Positions 18,006 to 27,739 are shown, counted from the first letter of the stretch. The stretch is DNA of 64,000 nucleotides from CAVWDI01 sp963753725 (GCA_963753725.1 CAVWDI010000029.1:124001-188000), one strand, 5' to 3'. Notes: generated by a model from the letters alone, not told the origin. A program made the numbers and translations.

Positions 18006-18992
18006 ATGACATCATCAGATCAAATAAAATCAGTTCCGGTAAAACCATCCGATATTACTCCCAAACATTTATACAACAACCGCCGGGCTTTTCTGAAATC
18101 AATGGGTTTCCTTGGCGCCGGCGCGCTGCTGGCAGCTGCCTGCGGACTTTCACCCGACGATGGACCTGTACCGACCTTAGACAACCTGATGGTAACCAAT
18201 CCAACCAGCACTGCTAATGGAGCGAATCCAGATATGCTCCCTGACCAGTTGAACACTTTCGAGGAAATCGCCAACTTCAACAATTTCTACGAGTTCACAA
18301 CCAACAAGACCAAAGTCGCTCAACTGGCAAAGGATTTTCAAGCTTCTCCGTGGGAAGTCGAAGTCAGCGGTCTGGTGAGTAATCCCAAAACCTTCGGGTT
18401 GGAAGAATTATTGAAGTTCGACCAGGAAGAACGAATTTTCCGCATGCGCTGCGTTGAAGGCTGGTCCATGGTGATCCCCTGGATGGGGTTTCGGATATCA
18501 AGTTTATTGAAGGAAGTAGAACCGCTGTCCTCCGCAAAATATGTGCGCTTTGTCACCTTGTTGGATCCCGAACAAATGCCCGGGACGGGCAACCGCCTTT
18601 ACCCCTGGCCGTACCAGGAGGGATTGCGCATGGATGAGGCCATGAACGATCTGGCCATCCTGGCAACCGGTATTTTCGGCGAACCTATGCCTAACCAGAA
18701 CGGCGCGCCTATCCGACTGGTTGTACCCTGGAAGTACGGCTTCAAGAGCATAAAATCGATCGTCAGGATTGAACTTGTTGAGGAAGAGCCTGAGACCATG
18801 TGGTCGACCATCGCGCCCCAAGAATACGGTTTTTACGCCAATGTCAATCCTGAAGTATCCCACCCCAGGTGGTCGCAAGCCAGCGAGAGGCGCATCGGTG
18901 AAAACAAGCGCCGCCCCACCATGAAGTTCAATGGATACGGCGAAGAAGTGGCCTACCTGTATGACGGTATGGACTTAAACCGTTACTATTAA
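18006..18992 (+). CDS. msrP: Methionine-sulfoxide reductase catalytic subunit MsrP (YedY), Tat-exported
   Basis: A 328-residue molybdenum-pterin enzyme of the sulfite-oxidase fold that reduces methionine sulfoxide in exported proteins. The N-terminus has a twin-arginine signal (NNRRAFLKSMGFLGAGALLAA). The Mo-coordinating Cys lies in FRMRCVEGWSMVIPW (about residue 144), the YedY signature. The later block PNQNGAPIRLVVPWKYGFKSIKSI matches the cofactor-binding region of the family, and RRPTMKFNGY is the characteristic C-terminal end. The membrane subunit gene msrQ follows 18 nt downstream and a molybdopterin-type TOBE protein is nearby. Regulation probably comes from the upstream two-component system through TGTAAT repeats. 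Confidence 0.93.
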   Translation: MTSSDQIKSVPVKPSDITPKHLYNNRRAFLKSMGFLGAGALLAAACGLSPDDGPVPTLDNLMVTNPTSTANGANPDMLPDQLNTFEEIANFNNFYEFTTNKTKVAQLAKDFQASPWEVEVSGLVSNPKTFGLEELLKFDQEERIFRMRCVEGWSMVIPWMGFRISSLLKEVEPLSSAKYVRFVTLLDPEQMPGTGNRLYPWPYQEGLRMDEAMNDLAILATGIFGEPMPNQNGAPIRLVVPWKYGFKSIKSIVRIELVEEEPETMWSTIAPQEYGFYANVNPEVSHPRWSQASERRIGENKRRPTMKFNGYGEEVAYLYDGMDLNRYY

Positions 18993-19010
18993 AAATTAGA
19001 TATAGCGATC

Positions 19011-19667
19011 ATGAAAAGAATTAAATTCACCCCACTGCAAATAATTGTCCACCTGCTTGGTTTATCTATGTTGGGCTGGGTGGTTTGGGAACTTTATTTC
19101 AACGCCTCAGCCATCAATCCCATCCAATCCGCCACTCAACTGGCTGGAAGACTGGCGCTCATTTTTCTGGTCTCCTCACTGGCCTGCACACCACTCAATA
19201 CCATCTTTGGGTTCCGTCAGGCGTTGAAAGTCAGGCGCGCCTTGGGTCTGTATGCCTTCGCTTTTGTGGCGGTTCACTTCTCGATATTCAATGTGGTGGA
19301 CTTCGGTTTGGACTGGTCGCTGTTAAAATTTGAGTACCTTGAAAGACGCTACATCTTCATCGGATTGGTGGCTGGTTTAATTTTGCTGGCCCTGGCCGTA
19401 ACATCCTTCAAATGGTGGATGAAAAACCTTGGCAAAAATTGGAAACGGCTGCATCGGTTCGTATATCTGGCTGCCCCGCTGGTCGTTCTGCATTACGCCT
19501 GGGCGAAGAAGGGCGATATTTTCCGCCTGCAGGGTGATGTCCTCGCTCCGCTGGCAGCCGGTTTGCTGGTCGCGTTTTTATTAGTGGTGCGCATTCCCAG
19601 GATCCGGACCTGGATCAGCAATCAGCGAGCGCGTACAGGTTGGCGTTTAAACACCCGGGCTTCGTAA
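19011..19667 (+). CDS. msrQ: Heme-binding membrane subunit MsrQ (YedZ)
   Basis: A 218-residue integral membrane protein with six hydrophobic helices and a ferric-reductase-like domain. Landmark features are ALGLYAFAFVAVHFSIF with the first heme His and WKRLHRFVYLAAPLVVLHYAW with two more His, which together ligate b-type heme. MsrQ passes electrons from the quinone pool (or flavin reductase) to MsrP outside the membrane. It starts 18 nt after msrP, so the two form an operon. The C-terminal cytosolic tail RIRTWISNQRARTGW is short and basic. Confidence 0.92.
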   Translation: MKRIKFTPLQIIVHLLGLSMLGWVVWELYFNASAINPIQSATQLAGRLALIFLVSSLACTPLNTIFGFRQALKVRRALGLYAFAFVAVHFSIFNVVDFGLDWSLLKFEYLERRYIFIGLVAGLILLALAVTSFKWWMKNLGKNWKRLHRFVYLAAPLVVLHYAWAKKGDIFRLQGDVLAPLAAGLLVAFLLVVRIPRIRTWISNQRARTGWRLNTRAS

Positions 19668-19712
19668 TGATGCCAACTTGCGGACACGGATGTTTGCACT
19701 ACACTCGTTATT

Positions 19713-19775
19713 AAATGTAGCGCAGAGATCCTTGTCTGCGGAATTCATAACGATGCCAAACTGCGCGCTACATTT
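19713..19775. repeat. Inverted-repeat element between msrQ and TOBE gene
   Basis: Arms AAATGTAGCGC (19713-19723) and GCGCTACATTT (19765-19775) enclose a 41-nt loop with its own short hairpin (CGCAGA/TCTGCG). A pair of GATGCCAA direct repeats (about 19670 and 19752) also lies here. It may be a REP-like intergenic element or a bidirectional terminator between convergent genes; the right arm overlaps the TOBE stop codon. Confidence 0.55.
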
Positions 19776-19983
19776 ACCTCACCGCCACCATCACATTGGA
19801 AGCCTTGATCACCGCATAAGCTTCTACATCCGGAGCCAGTTCCAGGTTATCTGCAGATGCATTGGTGATGATCGACACAACCTGCGTACCTCCCTCTAAT
19901 TCAATGACCACTTCCGAGTTAACCGCTCCCCGGACGACGCTCCTCACCCTGCCTTTCAATACATTGCGTGCGCTGAGTTTCAT
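19774..19983 (-). CDS. Molbindin-like TOBE domain protein
   Basis: A 69-residue protein made only of one TOBE/Mop domain: MKLSARNVLKGRVRSVVRGAVNSEVVIEL, then ASADNLELAPDVEAYAVIKASNVMVAVR. Such small proteins bind molybdate or tungstate oxyanions as multimers and act as intracellular Mo storage or regulation domains. It reads toward msrPQ, which needs a Mo cofactor, so this location fits a role in Mo supply. A GAGGATAA purine stretch precedes the ATG. Confidence 0.88.
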   Translation of the reverse strand: MKLSARNVLKGRVRSVVRGAVNSEVVIELEGGTQVVSIITNASADNLELAPDVEAYAVIKASNVMVAVR

Positions 19984-20105
19984 TTACTTATCCTCCGATT
20001 TGGATCAATTTATAATACAAGTAGATCATAATTTAAAATTTCCATTTTAATAAGGTCAATATTTAAAATTGTACACATATCCGTTAACTTTGTTGGAGGC
20101 AGCAA

Positions 20106-20997
20106 ATGAAACACTTACCATTATTGTTTATCCTGATATTATTCACCGGCTGCACTTCTCAACCAGTCCTGCAAACCGCTCCAATCCCTTCACCAACGCC
20201 AGAAGGCGCATCTCTTCCCGAACCCACACCAACATCTGCACCACCCACATCCGCGTCCCCAACCTCAACTCCTGGGGAAGTAACCCAACCGGCCGCGACC
20301 CCAACTGCTGAAGAGCCGGCCTCCAGCCCTATTCCGGAAGAAACACAACCGCCAGATGCTCTCAAAAGTGAAGTCCAAATCGAAGCCGCCGATGGACTGC
20401 TCATCTCCGGCACATTTCACTCGGGGACCGGGGCGCCGCCCTGGCCGGGCATCCTGTTATTACACATGGTCAGCGGCGACCGCAGTCAATGGGACGAACT
20501 GGTCCCGCGATTAACCGGAAATGGTTACGCAGTCCTGGCAGTCGACCTGCGCGGACATGGAGCTACAGGAGGCCAGATCGATTGGGAAAAAGCCCAGGTG
20601 GATACACTGGCCGTCAGGAATTACCTGGCCGAACACGAGCATATCCAGCATGGTAATATCACTCTCGTTGGCGCCAGTATTGGCGCCAACCTGGCGCTGG
20701 CCGCGGCTGCAACCGATGCGGATATAAAGACGGTGGTACTGCTCTCTCCGGGATTAAACTACTTTGGCGTCACTACACTGGAGGGTATTAGAACCTTACG
20801 GCGCCCGGCCGCTGTTCCTGGCCGCAAGTTCGGAGGACCAATATGCTGCTGAATCCTCTCAGGCGCTGGCTGAATCAGCGCTAGGAGAGACAGAACTTCA
20901 TATATTCGAAGGCGCTGGACACGGGACGGCAATGTTAAGTAGAGAGCCAGAACTTGAGGGAAAAATACTCGATTGGCTGGCGCGTTTTGTGAAATAA
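20106..20997 (+). CDS. Alpha/beta hydrolase lipoprotein (one frameshift)
   Basis: A predicted surface lipoprotein of about 296 residues. Lipobox FTGC at residues 14-17, then a Pro/Thr/Ser-rich linker to about 80 and an alpha/beta hydrolase domain: VLAVDLRGHGATGG, nucleophile elbow VGASIGANLALAAA, SPGLNYFGV, and the catalytic His in FEGAGHGTAML at the C-terminus, with Asp in SSEDQYAAESS. The frame shifts once between about 20790 and 20800: the first part ends at 20852 in the wrong frame, while the C-terminal 60 residues continue from 20764 to 20997. A GGAGGC ribosome site precedes the ATG. Substrate unknown; likely an esterase- or dienelactone-hydrolase-like enzyme. Confidence 0.8.
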
Positions 20998-20999
20998 AC

Positions 21000-21311
21000 T
21001 CATCTTTTATGACCTTCCAAACAGGTAACACCGCCCGGTCCAACCTCGGCGGCGTGCACCGTTCCGCCTGGTAAATCCAATCGATCCCCAGTACCGGTTT
21101 CGATACGTACCTCCAAATCCGGGAGTTCCCAGGTAATCGAGCCGCGCAATACCATGATCACTTTATGGTAGCCGTGCACATGAGCGGCATACGAATCCCC
21201 CGGTCCATTTGACCAGGTATATGGCGAAAGACCTTCGGCTTTATAAATGCTGCGCAGTTCCTTTTCACTGGGCGGGTTCTCTTGCTCCCAGCGTGTTACT
21301 TTAAACTCCAT
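21000..21311 (-). CDS. Cupin domain protein
   Basis: A 103-residue protein with one cupin barrel. GDSYAAHVHGYHKVIMVLRG is the first metal motif with two His of HxH and a conserved aromatic strand, and PGGTVHAAEVGPGGV forms the second motif with its His. Single-domain cupins of this length bind a divalent metal and may act as isomerase, dioxygenase or sugar-binding regulator; I cannot choose. It is convergent with the preceding hydrolase gene, sharing 2 nt of spacing, and has its own promoter in the gap to the right. Confidence 0.8.
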   Translation of the reverse strand: MEFKVTRWEQENPPSEKELRSIYKAEGLSPYTWSNGPGDSYAAHVHGYHKVIMVLRGSITWELPDLEVRIETGTGDRLDLPGGTVHAAEVGPGGVTCLEGHKR

Positions 21312-21747
21312 CCGCGTACCTCCAATTCAACTTAATATGAAGTTTTTCCATGTGGGTTTGGATTATGCCTGTGAAACTGGTCAGGGTCAAGCCAGTTTCT
21401 GTATGGACAAATACTGGATTCTTTGGAGTGCGCCGCGCAGCGTCCCAGTGGGGGGAGCCTATAGTGCAGGTGATTTCCCTGCCGTACTCCCACTTTCATG
21501 AAATTACACCCCGACAGCCATGCTGTCGGACTCCATACCAGACTCTGTAAATTTCCCTATACCACATAGAATCTATTGACATGCGTTCTGTAATTAAGTA
21601 AACTATAATAAACCGACTGGTCAGTCTATTATAAAAACTGTATGTTCTGACCTGTGGAAGGGTAATTTTCTTTGTATTTGACGTAAGGACTTAAATTGCT
21701 CTCCGGATTTAGACCGCAGGGCATTACAATATTCATGGAGGTGAAAA
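21312..21747. other. Intergenic region with a TetR-like palindrome and a hairpin
   Basis: A 436-nt gap without a supported gene. CCGACAGC/GCTGTCGG (21511-21529) forms an 8-bp hairpin without a U-tail. GACTG-GT-CAGTC (21615-21626) is a perfect palindrome like TetR/QacR-type operators, near an AT-rich TATAAT (21604-21609) and a TTGACA (21576-21581), though the 22-nt gap between these boxes is longer than normal. It could regulate the small membrane protein and ABC operon to its right. Confidence 0.45.
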
Positions 21748-22017
21748 ATGGAAATTTTAATTCTTATCCTGGCCATGGTCGTGGTCGGTCTGATCATGGG
21801 ATTTATCGCCGGCTTGATATGGAAGGATAACCGCCCAATCGGTGTGAAGGGAGATTATATCGCTGCTGTGATCACCGCGGTGATCGTTGGTCTGATGGAC
21901 TGGTTTGTCATCCCCGCCATGGGTTTCAGCGACACTGTAAAATGGCTGGGGATTATTACTGAACCTGCATTGAGCGCCCTGTTAGTGCTGTGGATCATAC
22001 GCAAAGCCAAGTCCTGA
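21748..22017 (+). CDS. Small membrane protein, GlsB/YeaQ-like
   Basis: An 89-residue protein with three hydrophobic helices separated by glycine-rich turns (IMGFIAGLIWK, then GDYIAAVITAVIVGLMDWF, then the C-terminal ALSALLVLWIIRKAKS). The topology and Gly spacing resemble the GlsB/YeaQ/YmgE (transglycosylase-associated) stress membrane proteins, but the match is loose and I cannot be sure. A GGAGGTG ribosome site sits before the ATG. It is followed directly by an ABC efflux operon, so it may be a regulated first gene of the unit. Confidence 0.5.
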   Translation: MEILILILAMVVVGLIMGFIAGLIWKDNRPIGVKGDYIAAVITAVIVGLMDWFVIPAMGFSDTVKWLGIITEPALSALLVLWIIRKAKS

Positions 22018-22037
22018 ATTAGATTGTAAAACACCGT

Positions 22038-22983
22038 ATGAAGTCAATGGATCCCCCGCTTTTTATCATCCAGACCCATGAACTGAGGCCGCGAATTTAA
22101 GAATACAGTCGCTCTTGACTCGCTCGACCTGGATGTGAAGAACGGCGAGCTTTTCGGTCTGGTGGGACCGGACGGCGCCGGCAAGACCACCTGCCTGCGC
22201 CTGCTGGCCGGATTGTTAAATATCACCTCAGGGTCCGCTGAAGTCTTAGGGTTTGATCTGGGGAAAGATTCTGAAGCCGCAAAACCACATATTGGATACA
22301 TGGCACAGCAGTTCAGTTTATACAGCGAGCTGTCCGTCCGCGAAAACCTGGTGTTTTTTGCGGACCTTTTTAATGTAGAGCCGTATATCTTCCCGCAGCG
22401 CATGGCGCGTTTACTTGAGTTTGCCGGTCTGACTGAATTCCAAAACCGCCGGGCGGCGCACCTCTCAGGCGGCATGCAGAAAAAACTGGCCCTGGCTTGC
22501 ACTTTGATCCACCAGCCGCAAATTCTGCTGTTGGACGAGCCCACCACAGGCGTTGACCCGGTTTCGCGGCGCGAATTCTGGGATATTCTAACCGAACTGC
22601 ACATGGACGGAACCACGATCGTGGTCAGCACCCCTTACATGGATGAAGCCGACCGCTGCTCAAGGGTTGGTCTGATGTATGCCGGTCGAATGCCGGTGTG
22701 CGCATCCCCCTCGCAGATACGGGACCAGATTGAAGGAGAATTGATCGAACTACATCCTGAGGATTGGCGAGCAGCCCAATCACTCCTGGAATCACGTGCA
22801 GGCGTCCTGGAAATCCAAACTTACGGCGAATCACTGCACCTTCTGGTCGACGATGCCGAACTGCGTCTGCCTCAAATCGAAACCAGCCTGAACGAAAGCA
22901 GTTTATCTTATCGATCGATACGGACCGCGCCCGCCACAATGGAACAGGCTTTTATTTCTTTTATCCGTCAAATTGAGGCATAG
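22038..22983 (+). CDS. ABC exporter ATPase 1 (one frameshift near the start)
   Basis: About 314 residues. The start (ATG at 22038 or 22047) reads PLFIIQTHEL and then shifts near 22090-22100 into the frame carrying FKNTVALDSLDLDVKNGELF; the domain is complete after that. Walker A PDGAGKTT (GPDGAGKTTCLRLL), Q-loop YMAQQFSLYSELSV, signature LSGGMQKKL, Walker B ILLLDEPTTGVDP and H-loop are present, followed by a C-terminal regulatory extension. It belongs to the ABC-2 type drug or lipid export class. The permease genes, a second ATPase gene and an HlyD adaptor follow in the same direction, forming one operon. Confidence 0.85.
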
Positions 22984-22984
22984 G

Positions 22985-23044
22985 ATGTCCTTTCGACATA
23001 TCTGGGCTATAGTCCAGAAAAAGAAATGGTACTACCAACTATGA
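22985..23044 (+). pseudogene. Vestigial 5' end of a duplicate ABC permease gene
   Basis: A 20-codon frame (stop included) overlapping the end of the ATPase gene by one base reads MSFRHIWAIVQKKKWYYQ. The next gene begins 22 nt later as MSLRHIWAMARKEI, with 30 of the first 36 bases or so matching. This is a remnant copy of a permease start, left by deletion of a duplicated gene or by slippage. Confidence 0.6.
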
Positions 23045-23065
23045 TTATTTCAATCGAGGTATAAA

Positions 23066-24200
23066 TTGTCACTTCGACATATTTGGGCCATGGCCCGCAA
23101 GGAGATCAACCACATCCTGCGCGACCGGATGGCGTTCTTCCTGGTCATCATTTCACCGGTGTTGATGCTGGTCTTGATGTCGTATGCCCTTGCGGTTGAT
23201 ATCCAGCACGTGCCGGTGGCGGTTCTGGACCAGGATCGCAGCGCGGTCTCGCGCGCCTTTATCCAGAGTATTTCCGCTGGTGATGATATTGATTTAATCG
23301 CTCATGTATCCAGCATGGACGAGATCGAAGCCTTGCTGATGCGCGGCACGATCAAAGCGGCGATCGTGATCAGCCCTGCTTTTACCAATGATCTGCTGTC
23401 CTTACGAGGCATTCCAATCCAGATCATCATCGATGGGACTGAACCCTCCAGCGGCGGTTTCGCAGCAGAGCACATCGGATTACGCACGGAGGAATTTATT
23501 AACGCCAGCCTGGCTGGCCAATTTCAGGCTTCAAATTTCAATATCGAATCCATTCAACCCATCGACCTGCGGGTGCGCACCTGGTTCAATCCCAGCATGA
23601 AGTCGGAGGTGTCGGTCATCCCGGGTCTGGTCTCGATGGTGATGGGTTTCCCCGCTCTGTCTGTGGCAATGACCCTGGCCAGGGAGCGCGAACACGGCAC
23701 AATGGAACAGCTTATGGCAACACCCATCAGCCGTCCGGACCTGCTGATTGGGAAAATGATCCCTTACGCCATCATCGGGATGATCAATGTCTTCCTGATT
23801 AACTCTGGTGGCAATGGTCCTGTTTGACGTTCCATTTAACGGCAGTTTCCCCTTGTTCTTTTTTCTCTCGATTATCTTTTTATTCGCCATCTTGGCACTC
23901 GGTATTGTGATAGGCGTGTTTGTGCACACCCAACCCGCCGCAGTGGGGCTTTCCTTCCTGGTGATCTTTTTCCCTGGCTTTTTCTTAACCGGCATCTTCT
24001 TCCCCATTGTGGCCATGCCGGAGATCGCCCGTCTGGAAGCCCTCTTCCTTCCCGGAACGCCGTATGCAGTCATTACACGCGGGGTGTTTCTTACCGGAGT
24101 TGGTCTGGATGTACTCTGGCCGCACGCAGTCATGTTGTTATTCCTTTGGCTGGTGTTCACTGCACTTGCAGCTGTCTTTTTTAAGAAGAAGTTGGGATAA
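23066..24200 (+). CDS. ABC-2 type permease 1 of export operon (one frameshift)
   Basis: About 378 residues once joined: the first frame covers 23066-23827 and the second 23808-24200, with the shift in the VFLI(N) region near 23805. It starts with TTG (SLRHIWAMARKEINHILRDRMAFFL), the first transmembrane helix of YhiI/YhhJ-type ABC-2 exporters. A long outside domain (about 45-200; DIQHVPVAVLDQDRSAVSRAF) is followed by five helices with LAREREHGTMEQLMATPI before helix 2, the standard ABC-2 motif. It pairs with the ATPase upstream and the second permease downstream to pump drugs or other amphiphiles through an HlyD adaptor. Confidence 0.85.
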
Positions 24201-24203
24201 ACC

Positions 24204-25343
24204 TTGAAAAAAGCGTTTAATCGCATCTGGTCATTGTCCGTAAAAGAGTTTATCCACCTGGTAAATGATTGGTGGCTGCCGGCTTTCATGCTAATAGGCG
24301 GCGCCATGGAATTACTGCTGATCGGTTGGGCCACATCCAGACCGATTACCAATCTACCGTTGATGGTCATCGATTACGATCAGAGCCAGACCAGCCGCGA
24401 GTTTGTTACCGCGCTGGAAAACACAGGTACATTTGCCCTGGAAGGTTACGCATGGGAGATGTCCACCGTCGAAGATAAGCTCGAACGGGGGCAGATCTAC
24501 GCCGCGGTAATATTTCCTCCCGATTTCAGCGAACAATTAGCCTCCGCTTCCGGAAAGCCAACCTTGCAGGTGCTGCTGAACGGAGCGGAAAGCAGCCCAG
24601 CCTTAGAGGCTTCCAGGGCTATCGAAGGCGTCACGCGTGATTTCGGAGAACGCATTACGCTGGAAAGGCTGGGAATTTCGCCCGCAGACCTGGCTGGTTT
24701 TGTCCCCAGTCTGCGCATGTGGTTTAACGAGAAACTAAGCGAGGCGTATTACACCACCCCGGCTGAACTTGCATTGATGCTAGAGTTCACGATCCTGCTT
24801 TTCGCGGCATTGTCATTTTCACGCGAACGCGAATTGGGCACTCTCGAGCAGTTACTGGTGATGCCATTCTCGTCATTGGAGATTATCGCCGGTAAGGCTA
24901 TCCCGGTCATCCTGATTGGTTTCGCCGATTTTGTCTTCTTACTGGGAGTCGTACATTTTGCATTCGATGTGCCAATCAGGGGGTCTTTAGGACTGCTGTT
25001 AATCCTGGCAGTCGTTTATATTTTTGTCGAACTTGGAAAGGGCATGGTGATTTCGGTGTTATCACGCACCCAGCACCAGGCATTTCTGCTCGTGATGCTG
25101 GTAGCCATGATTGATTTAATGTTCACCGGCTACGCAGTCCCGGTCGAATCCATGCCCATCTATTTACAGTATCTGGCGAACCTGATCCCAGCTCACCACT
25201 GGTTGACGATCGTGCGCGGCATCTTGCTCAAAGGTACAGGTATAGAGTTTCTGTGGCCAAGTGTCCTCGCCCTGATCATATTGGGTTTGATGATCGGTAC
25301 ATTTTCGCTGGCCTTTGTGCGTAAGGCTTTAAATTGGGAATAA
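24204..25343 (+). CDS. ABC-2 type permease 2 of export operon
   Basis: A 379-residue permease, homologous in architecture to its upstream partner. It begins with TTG immediately after the first permease and has one N-terminal helix, a large extracytoplasmic domain (about 45-190, TTSREFVTALENTG-like sequence) and five C-terminal helices. The coupling region SRERELGTLEQLLVMPFSSLEI is the ABC-2 signature. ILLKGTGIEFLWPSVLALI near the C-terminus is typical of YhhJ-like subunits. The ATPase gene of the pair starts 3 nt later. The frame is intact. Confidence 0.92.
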   Translation: MKKAFNRIWSLSVKEFIHLVNDWWLPAFMLIGGAMELLLIGWATSRPITNLPLMVIDYDQSQTSREFVTALENTGTFALEGYAWEMSTVEDKLERGQIYAAVIFPPDFSEQLASASGKPTLQVLLNGAESSPALEASRAIEGVTRDFGERITLERLGISPADLAGFVPSLRMWFNEKLSEAYYTTPAELALMLEFTILLFAALSFSRERELGTLEQLLVMPFSSLEIIAGKAIPVILIGFADFVFLLGVVHFAFDVPIRGSLGLLLILAVVYIFVELGKGMVISVLSRTQHQAFLLVMLVAMIDLMFTGYAVPVESMPIYLQYLANLIPAHHWLTIVRGILLKGTGIEFLWPSVLALIILGLMIGTFSLAFVRKALNWE

Positions 25344-25346
25344 ACA

Positions 25347-26294
25347 ATGAGTGAACGAACACCAAACTATACCATCGTAGCCCACGGTTTGAAGAAGCGC
25401 TTCGGCGATTTTACTGCAGTCGATGGGATCGACTTCAAAGTAAGGGCTGGTGAGGTGTTCGGTTTCCTCGGACCGAACGGCTCGGGGAAGACCACCACCA
25501 TACGCATGATGCTCGGTTTGATCCAGCCCTCTGAGGGTTCGGTCGAAGTATTGGGCATCCCGGTCTCCGCCAACCCGGAAATAATCCGACCCAGGGTTGG
25601 TTATATGTCGCAGCGTTTCAGCCTGTACAATGATTTAACCGTCCGCCAGAACCTGACATTCTACGGTAAAGCATATGGATTGGAGAATGATTTGCTCCAA
25701 GAGCGCATGCGGAACGCGGTTGAGATGGCCGGTCTGGTTGGGCAAGAAAAGACCAAGACCAGGGATCTGGCCGGTGGATGGCGGCAGCGTTTGGCTCTCG
25801 GGGCGGCCATTCTGCACAGACCAGAACTGATCTTCCTGGATGAACCCACCGCTGGTGTAGACCCCGTTTCCCGGCGCGCATTTTGGGACCTGCTTTACGA
25901 ACTGGTTACCGAAGGAATTACCATATTTGTGACCACCCACTATATGGACGAAGCTGAACACTGTCACCGACTGGCATTCATCCAGCGCGGAAATATTATC
26001 GCTAACGGAACTCCCGATCAAATCAAGAGTGAGAATATGTCGGGACAGGTGCTCGAAATCGCCCCTGATGACCCCGAGCGAGCTATGATCGTGCTGAGGA
26101 ACGCTATGCAGGCTGCATCGCTGCCACTGGAAGAAGTTTCGCTTTATGGCGCGCTTGTTCATGTTATCGCTCAAGATATGCAGGGCGTTAAAGGTGAAAT
26201 TTCCTCGTTATTAGAAAACTCAGGGATAAAGGTCGATCACATGGCTGTCATTGAGCCATCTTTGGAAGACGTATTCATATCCAGTATGCGCTGA
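25347..26294 (+). CDS. ABC exporter ATPase 2
   Basis: A 315-residue ATP-binding subunit. Walker A GPNGSGKTTTIRMM, Q-loop YMSQRFSLYNDLTV, Walker B LIFLDEPTAGVDPVSRRAFW and H-loop VTTHYMDEAEHC are all standard. The ABC signature appears as RDLAGGWRQRLALG, with Ala in place of the usual Ser. The C-terminal 70 residues are a regulatory extension (LEIAPDDPERAMIVLRNAM...), common in ABC-2 drug transporters. It is closely related to ATPase 1, an apparent gene duplication that gives an ATPase pair with two permeases, as in YhiH-type systems where the two are fused. Confidence 0.93.
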   Translation: MSERTPNYTIVAHGLKKRFGDFTAVDGIDFKVRAGEVFGFLGPNGSGKTTTIRMMLGLIQPSEGSVEVLGIPVSANPEIIRPRVGYMSQRFSLYNDLTVRQNLTFYGKAYGLENDLLQERMRNAVEMAGLVGQEKTKTRDLAGGWRQRLALGAAILHRPELIFLDEPTAGVDPVSRRAFWDLLYELVTEGITIFVTTHYMDEAEHCHRLAFIQRGNIIANGTPDQIKSENMSGQVLEIAPDDPERAMIVLRNAMQAASLPLEEVSLYGALVHVIAQDMQGVKGEISSLLENSGIKVDHMAVIEPSLEDVFISSMR

Positions 26295-26382
26295 AATTGC
26301 TATATTTAACCGCCAATTATCTCAGCTGCGAAATAACATGAACCAACTTTTTTTTGATGAATTCCTTACCGTGGAGGTAGAC

Positions 26383-27739
26383 ATGACCAAAAAGAGAATA
26401 CTCGCTCACGCAGGAATACTGTTATTAATACTCCTGGGGATGGCTGGATGTGAACTCGCTGCCGTTTGCGACCAGTTCTGAAGAATTGCTGCAGGCTTCT
26501 GGAGTTGTGGAGGCTGTTAATGTGGTTGTAGCTCCTGAAGTAGCCGGGCGCGTAGCCGAGGTTTATGTCGAAAAAGGCGACCAGGTGAGCGTTGGAGATT
26601 TATTGTTCAAGATGGATGATGAACTGCTTGAAGCGCAGCGCGAACAAATCCTGGCAGAGCTTGAAGCAGCCAGAGCAAATCTCCTCACTGCCGAAGCCGG
26701 TATTGATTTCGCAAATGCCTCCCTGCACTCCGCTGAAGTTAATGTCCAGGCCGCGCAAGCTCTGGCAGAAGTGGAGGTGCTCCCTGCACAACGAGCATTA
26801 GAGGAACTTTACGAGAATGTCGAAGTGGCGCGCGGTGAGGCTTTGAAACAAGTATCGGCCGGCAGCCGTGCGGTACGTGATGCCCAGTACCAGTTCGACA
26901 ACTTTACCGTCCCAATTAACCAGCAGGATATGAACGCTATGGAAGCGCTGGCGGTGATGAAAGAACAACTGGACGAAGCGCGTGATGCATTCGAACCATA
27001 CAAATATAAATCCAGCAACAATGAGACTCGCAAAGATTTGAAAGAGGACCTTGAAGATGCCCAGAGTGACTTCGACTCGGCCGTTCGCCGGCTGGAATAT
27101 GAGACTAATTTAGAAAAATCGCGTGCCAATCAGGATAAAGCCGTCCAGGATCTGGCTGTACTGCAGGATGGGCCAGATCCGGATGATATCGCCATCCTGG
27201 AAGCTCAGATCGCCGCGGCGGAGATTGCGCCCGAACAAGCGCAGGCCTCCGCAGAACAGGCCAGGGTGGCTGTCTCCCAGGCGCAGGCAGTACTCAAACA
27301 GGCTCAGGCAGCAGTCGCCCAGGCGCAGGCGGCGCTCAAAGGGATCGATGTCCAGAGTGAGCGGTTGACGGTCAAGGCTGCTGTAGACGGTTCGCTGCTG
27401 GTGCGTAATATCCAGCCAGGCGAGGTGATCCAACCGGGAACGGCTGCTATGACTATTGGCGAGTTGGAGGACCTTACCGTCACGGTGTATATCCCCCAGG
27501 AACGCTACGGGCAGATCAGCCTGGGCGACCATGCCTCATTGACGGCCGATTCATTTCCCGACCAGACCTTCGACGCGGTCGTGATCCGCATCGCGGACCG
27601 GGCTGAGTTTACGCCGCGCAATGTTCAGACCCAGGAAGACCGGCGCACGATTGTCTTCGCGGTTGAATTGGCTGTGAATGACCAGAGCGGTAAGCTGAAG
27701 CCCGGCATGCCGGCTGATGTGGAGTTTGGAAATAAATAA
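26383..27739 (+). CDS. HlyD/membrane-fusion adaptor lipoprotein (one frameshift)
   Basis: About 450 residues. The ATG at 26383 (after a GGAGGT site) opens a lipoprotein signal, MTKKRILAHAGILLLILL then LGMAGC. The frame then shifts by one base around 26450-26475; the mature part runs in the other frame from 26450 (SEELLQASGVVEAVNVVV). The barrel-sandwich half GRVAEVYVEKGDQVSVGDLLFKMDD is followed by a long helical hairpin (about 90-280, Gln/Ala-rich) and a beta-barrel (ERYGQISLGDHA, then PGMPADVEFGNK). It bridges the two-permease pump to the cell envelope. It closes the operon before a strong terminator. Confidence 0.82.

Noticed and set aside
22044..22631. Minus-strand frame of 195 codons
   Set aside because: Shadow of the ABC ATPase; no recognisable domain.
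23531..24370. Minus-strand frame of 279 codons
   Set aside because: Shadow of the ABC-2 permease; no recognisable motif.
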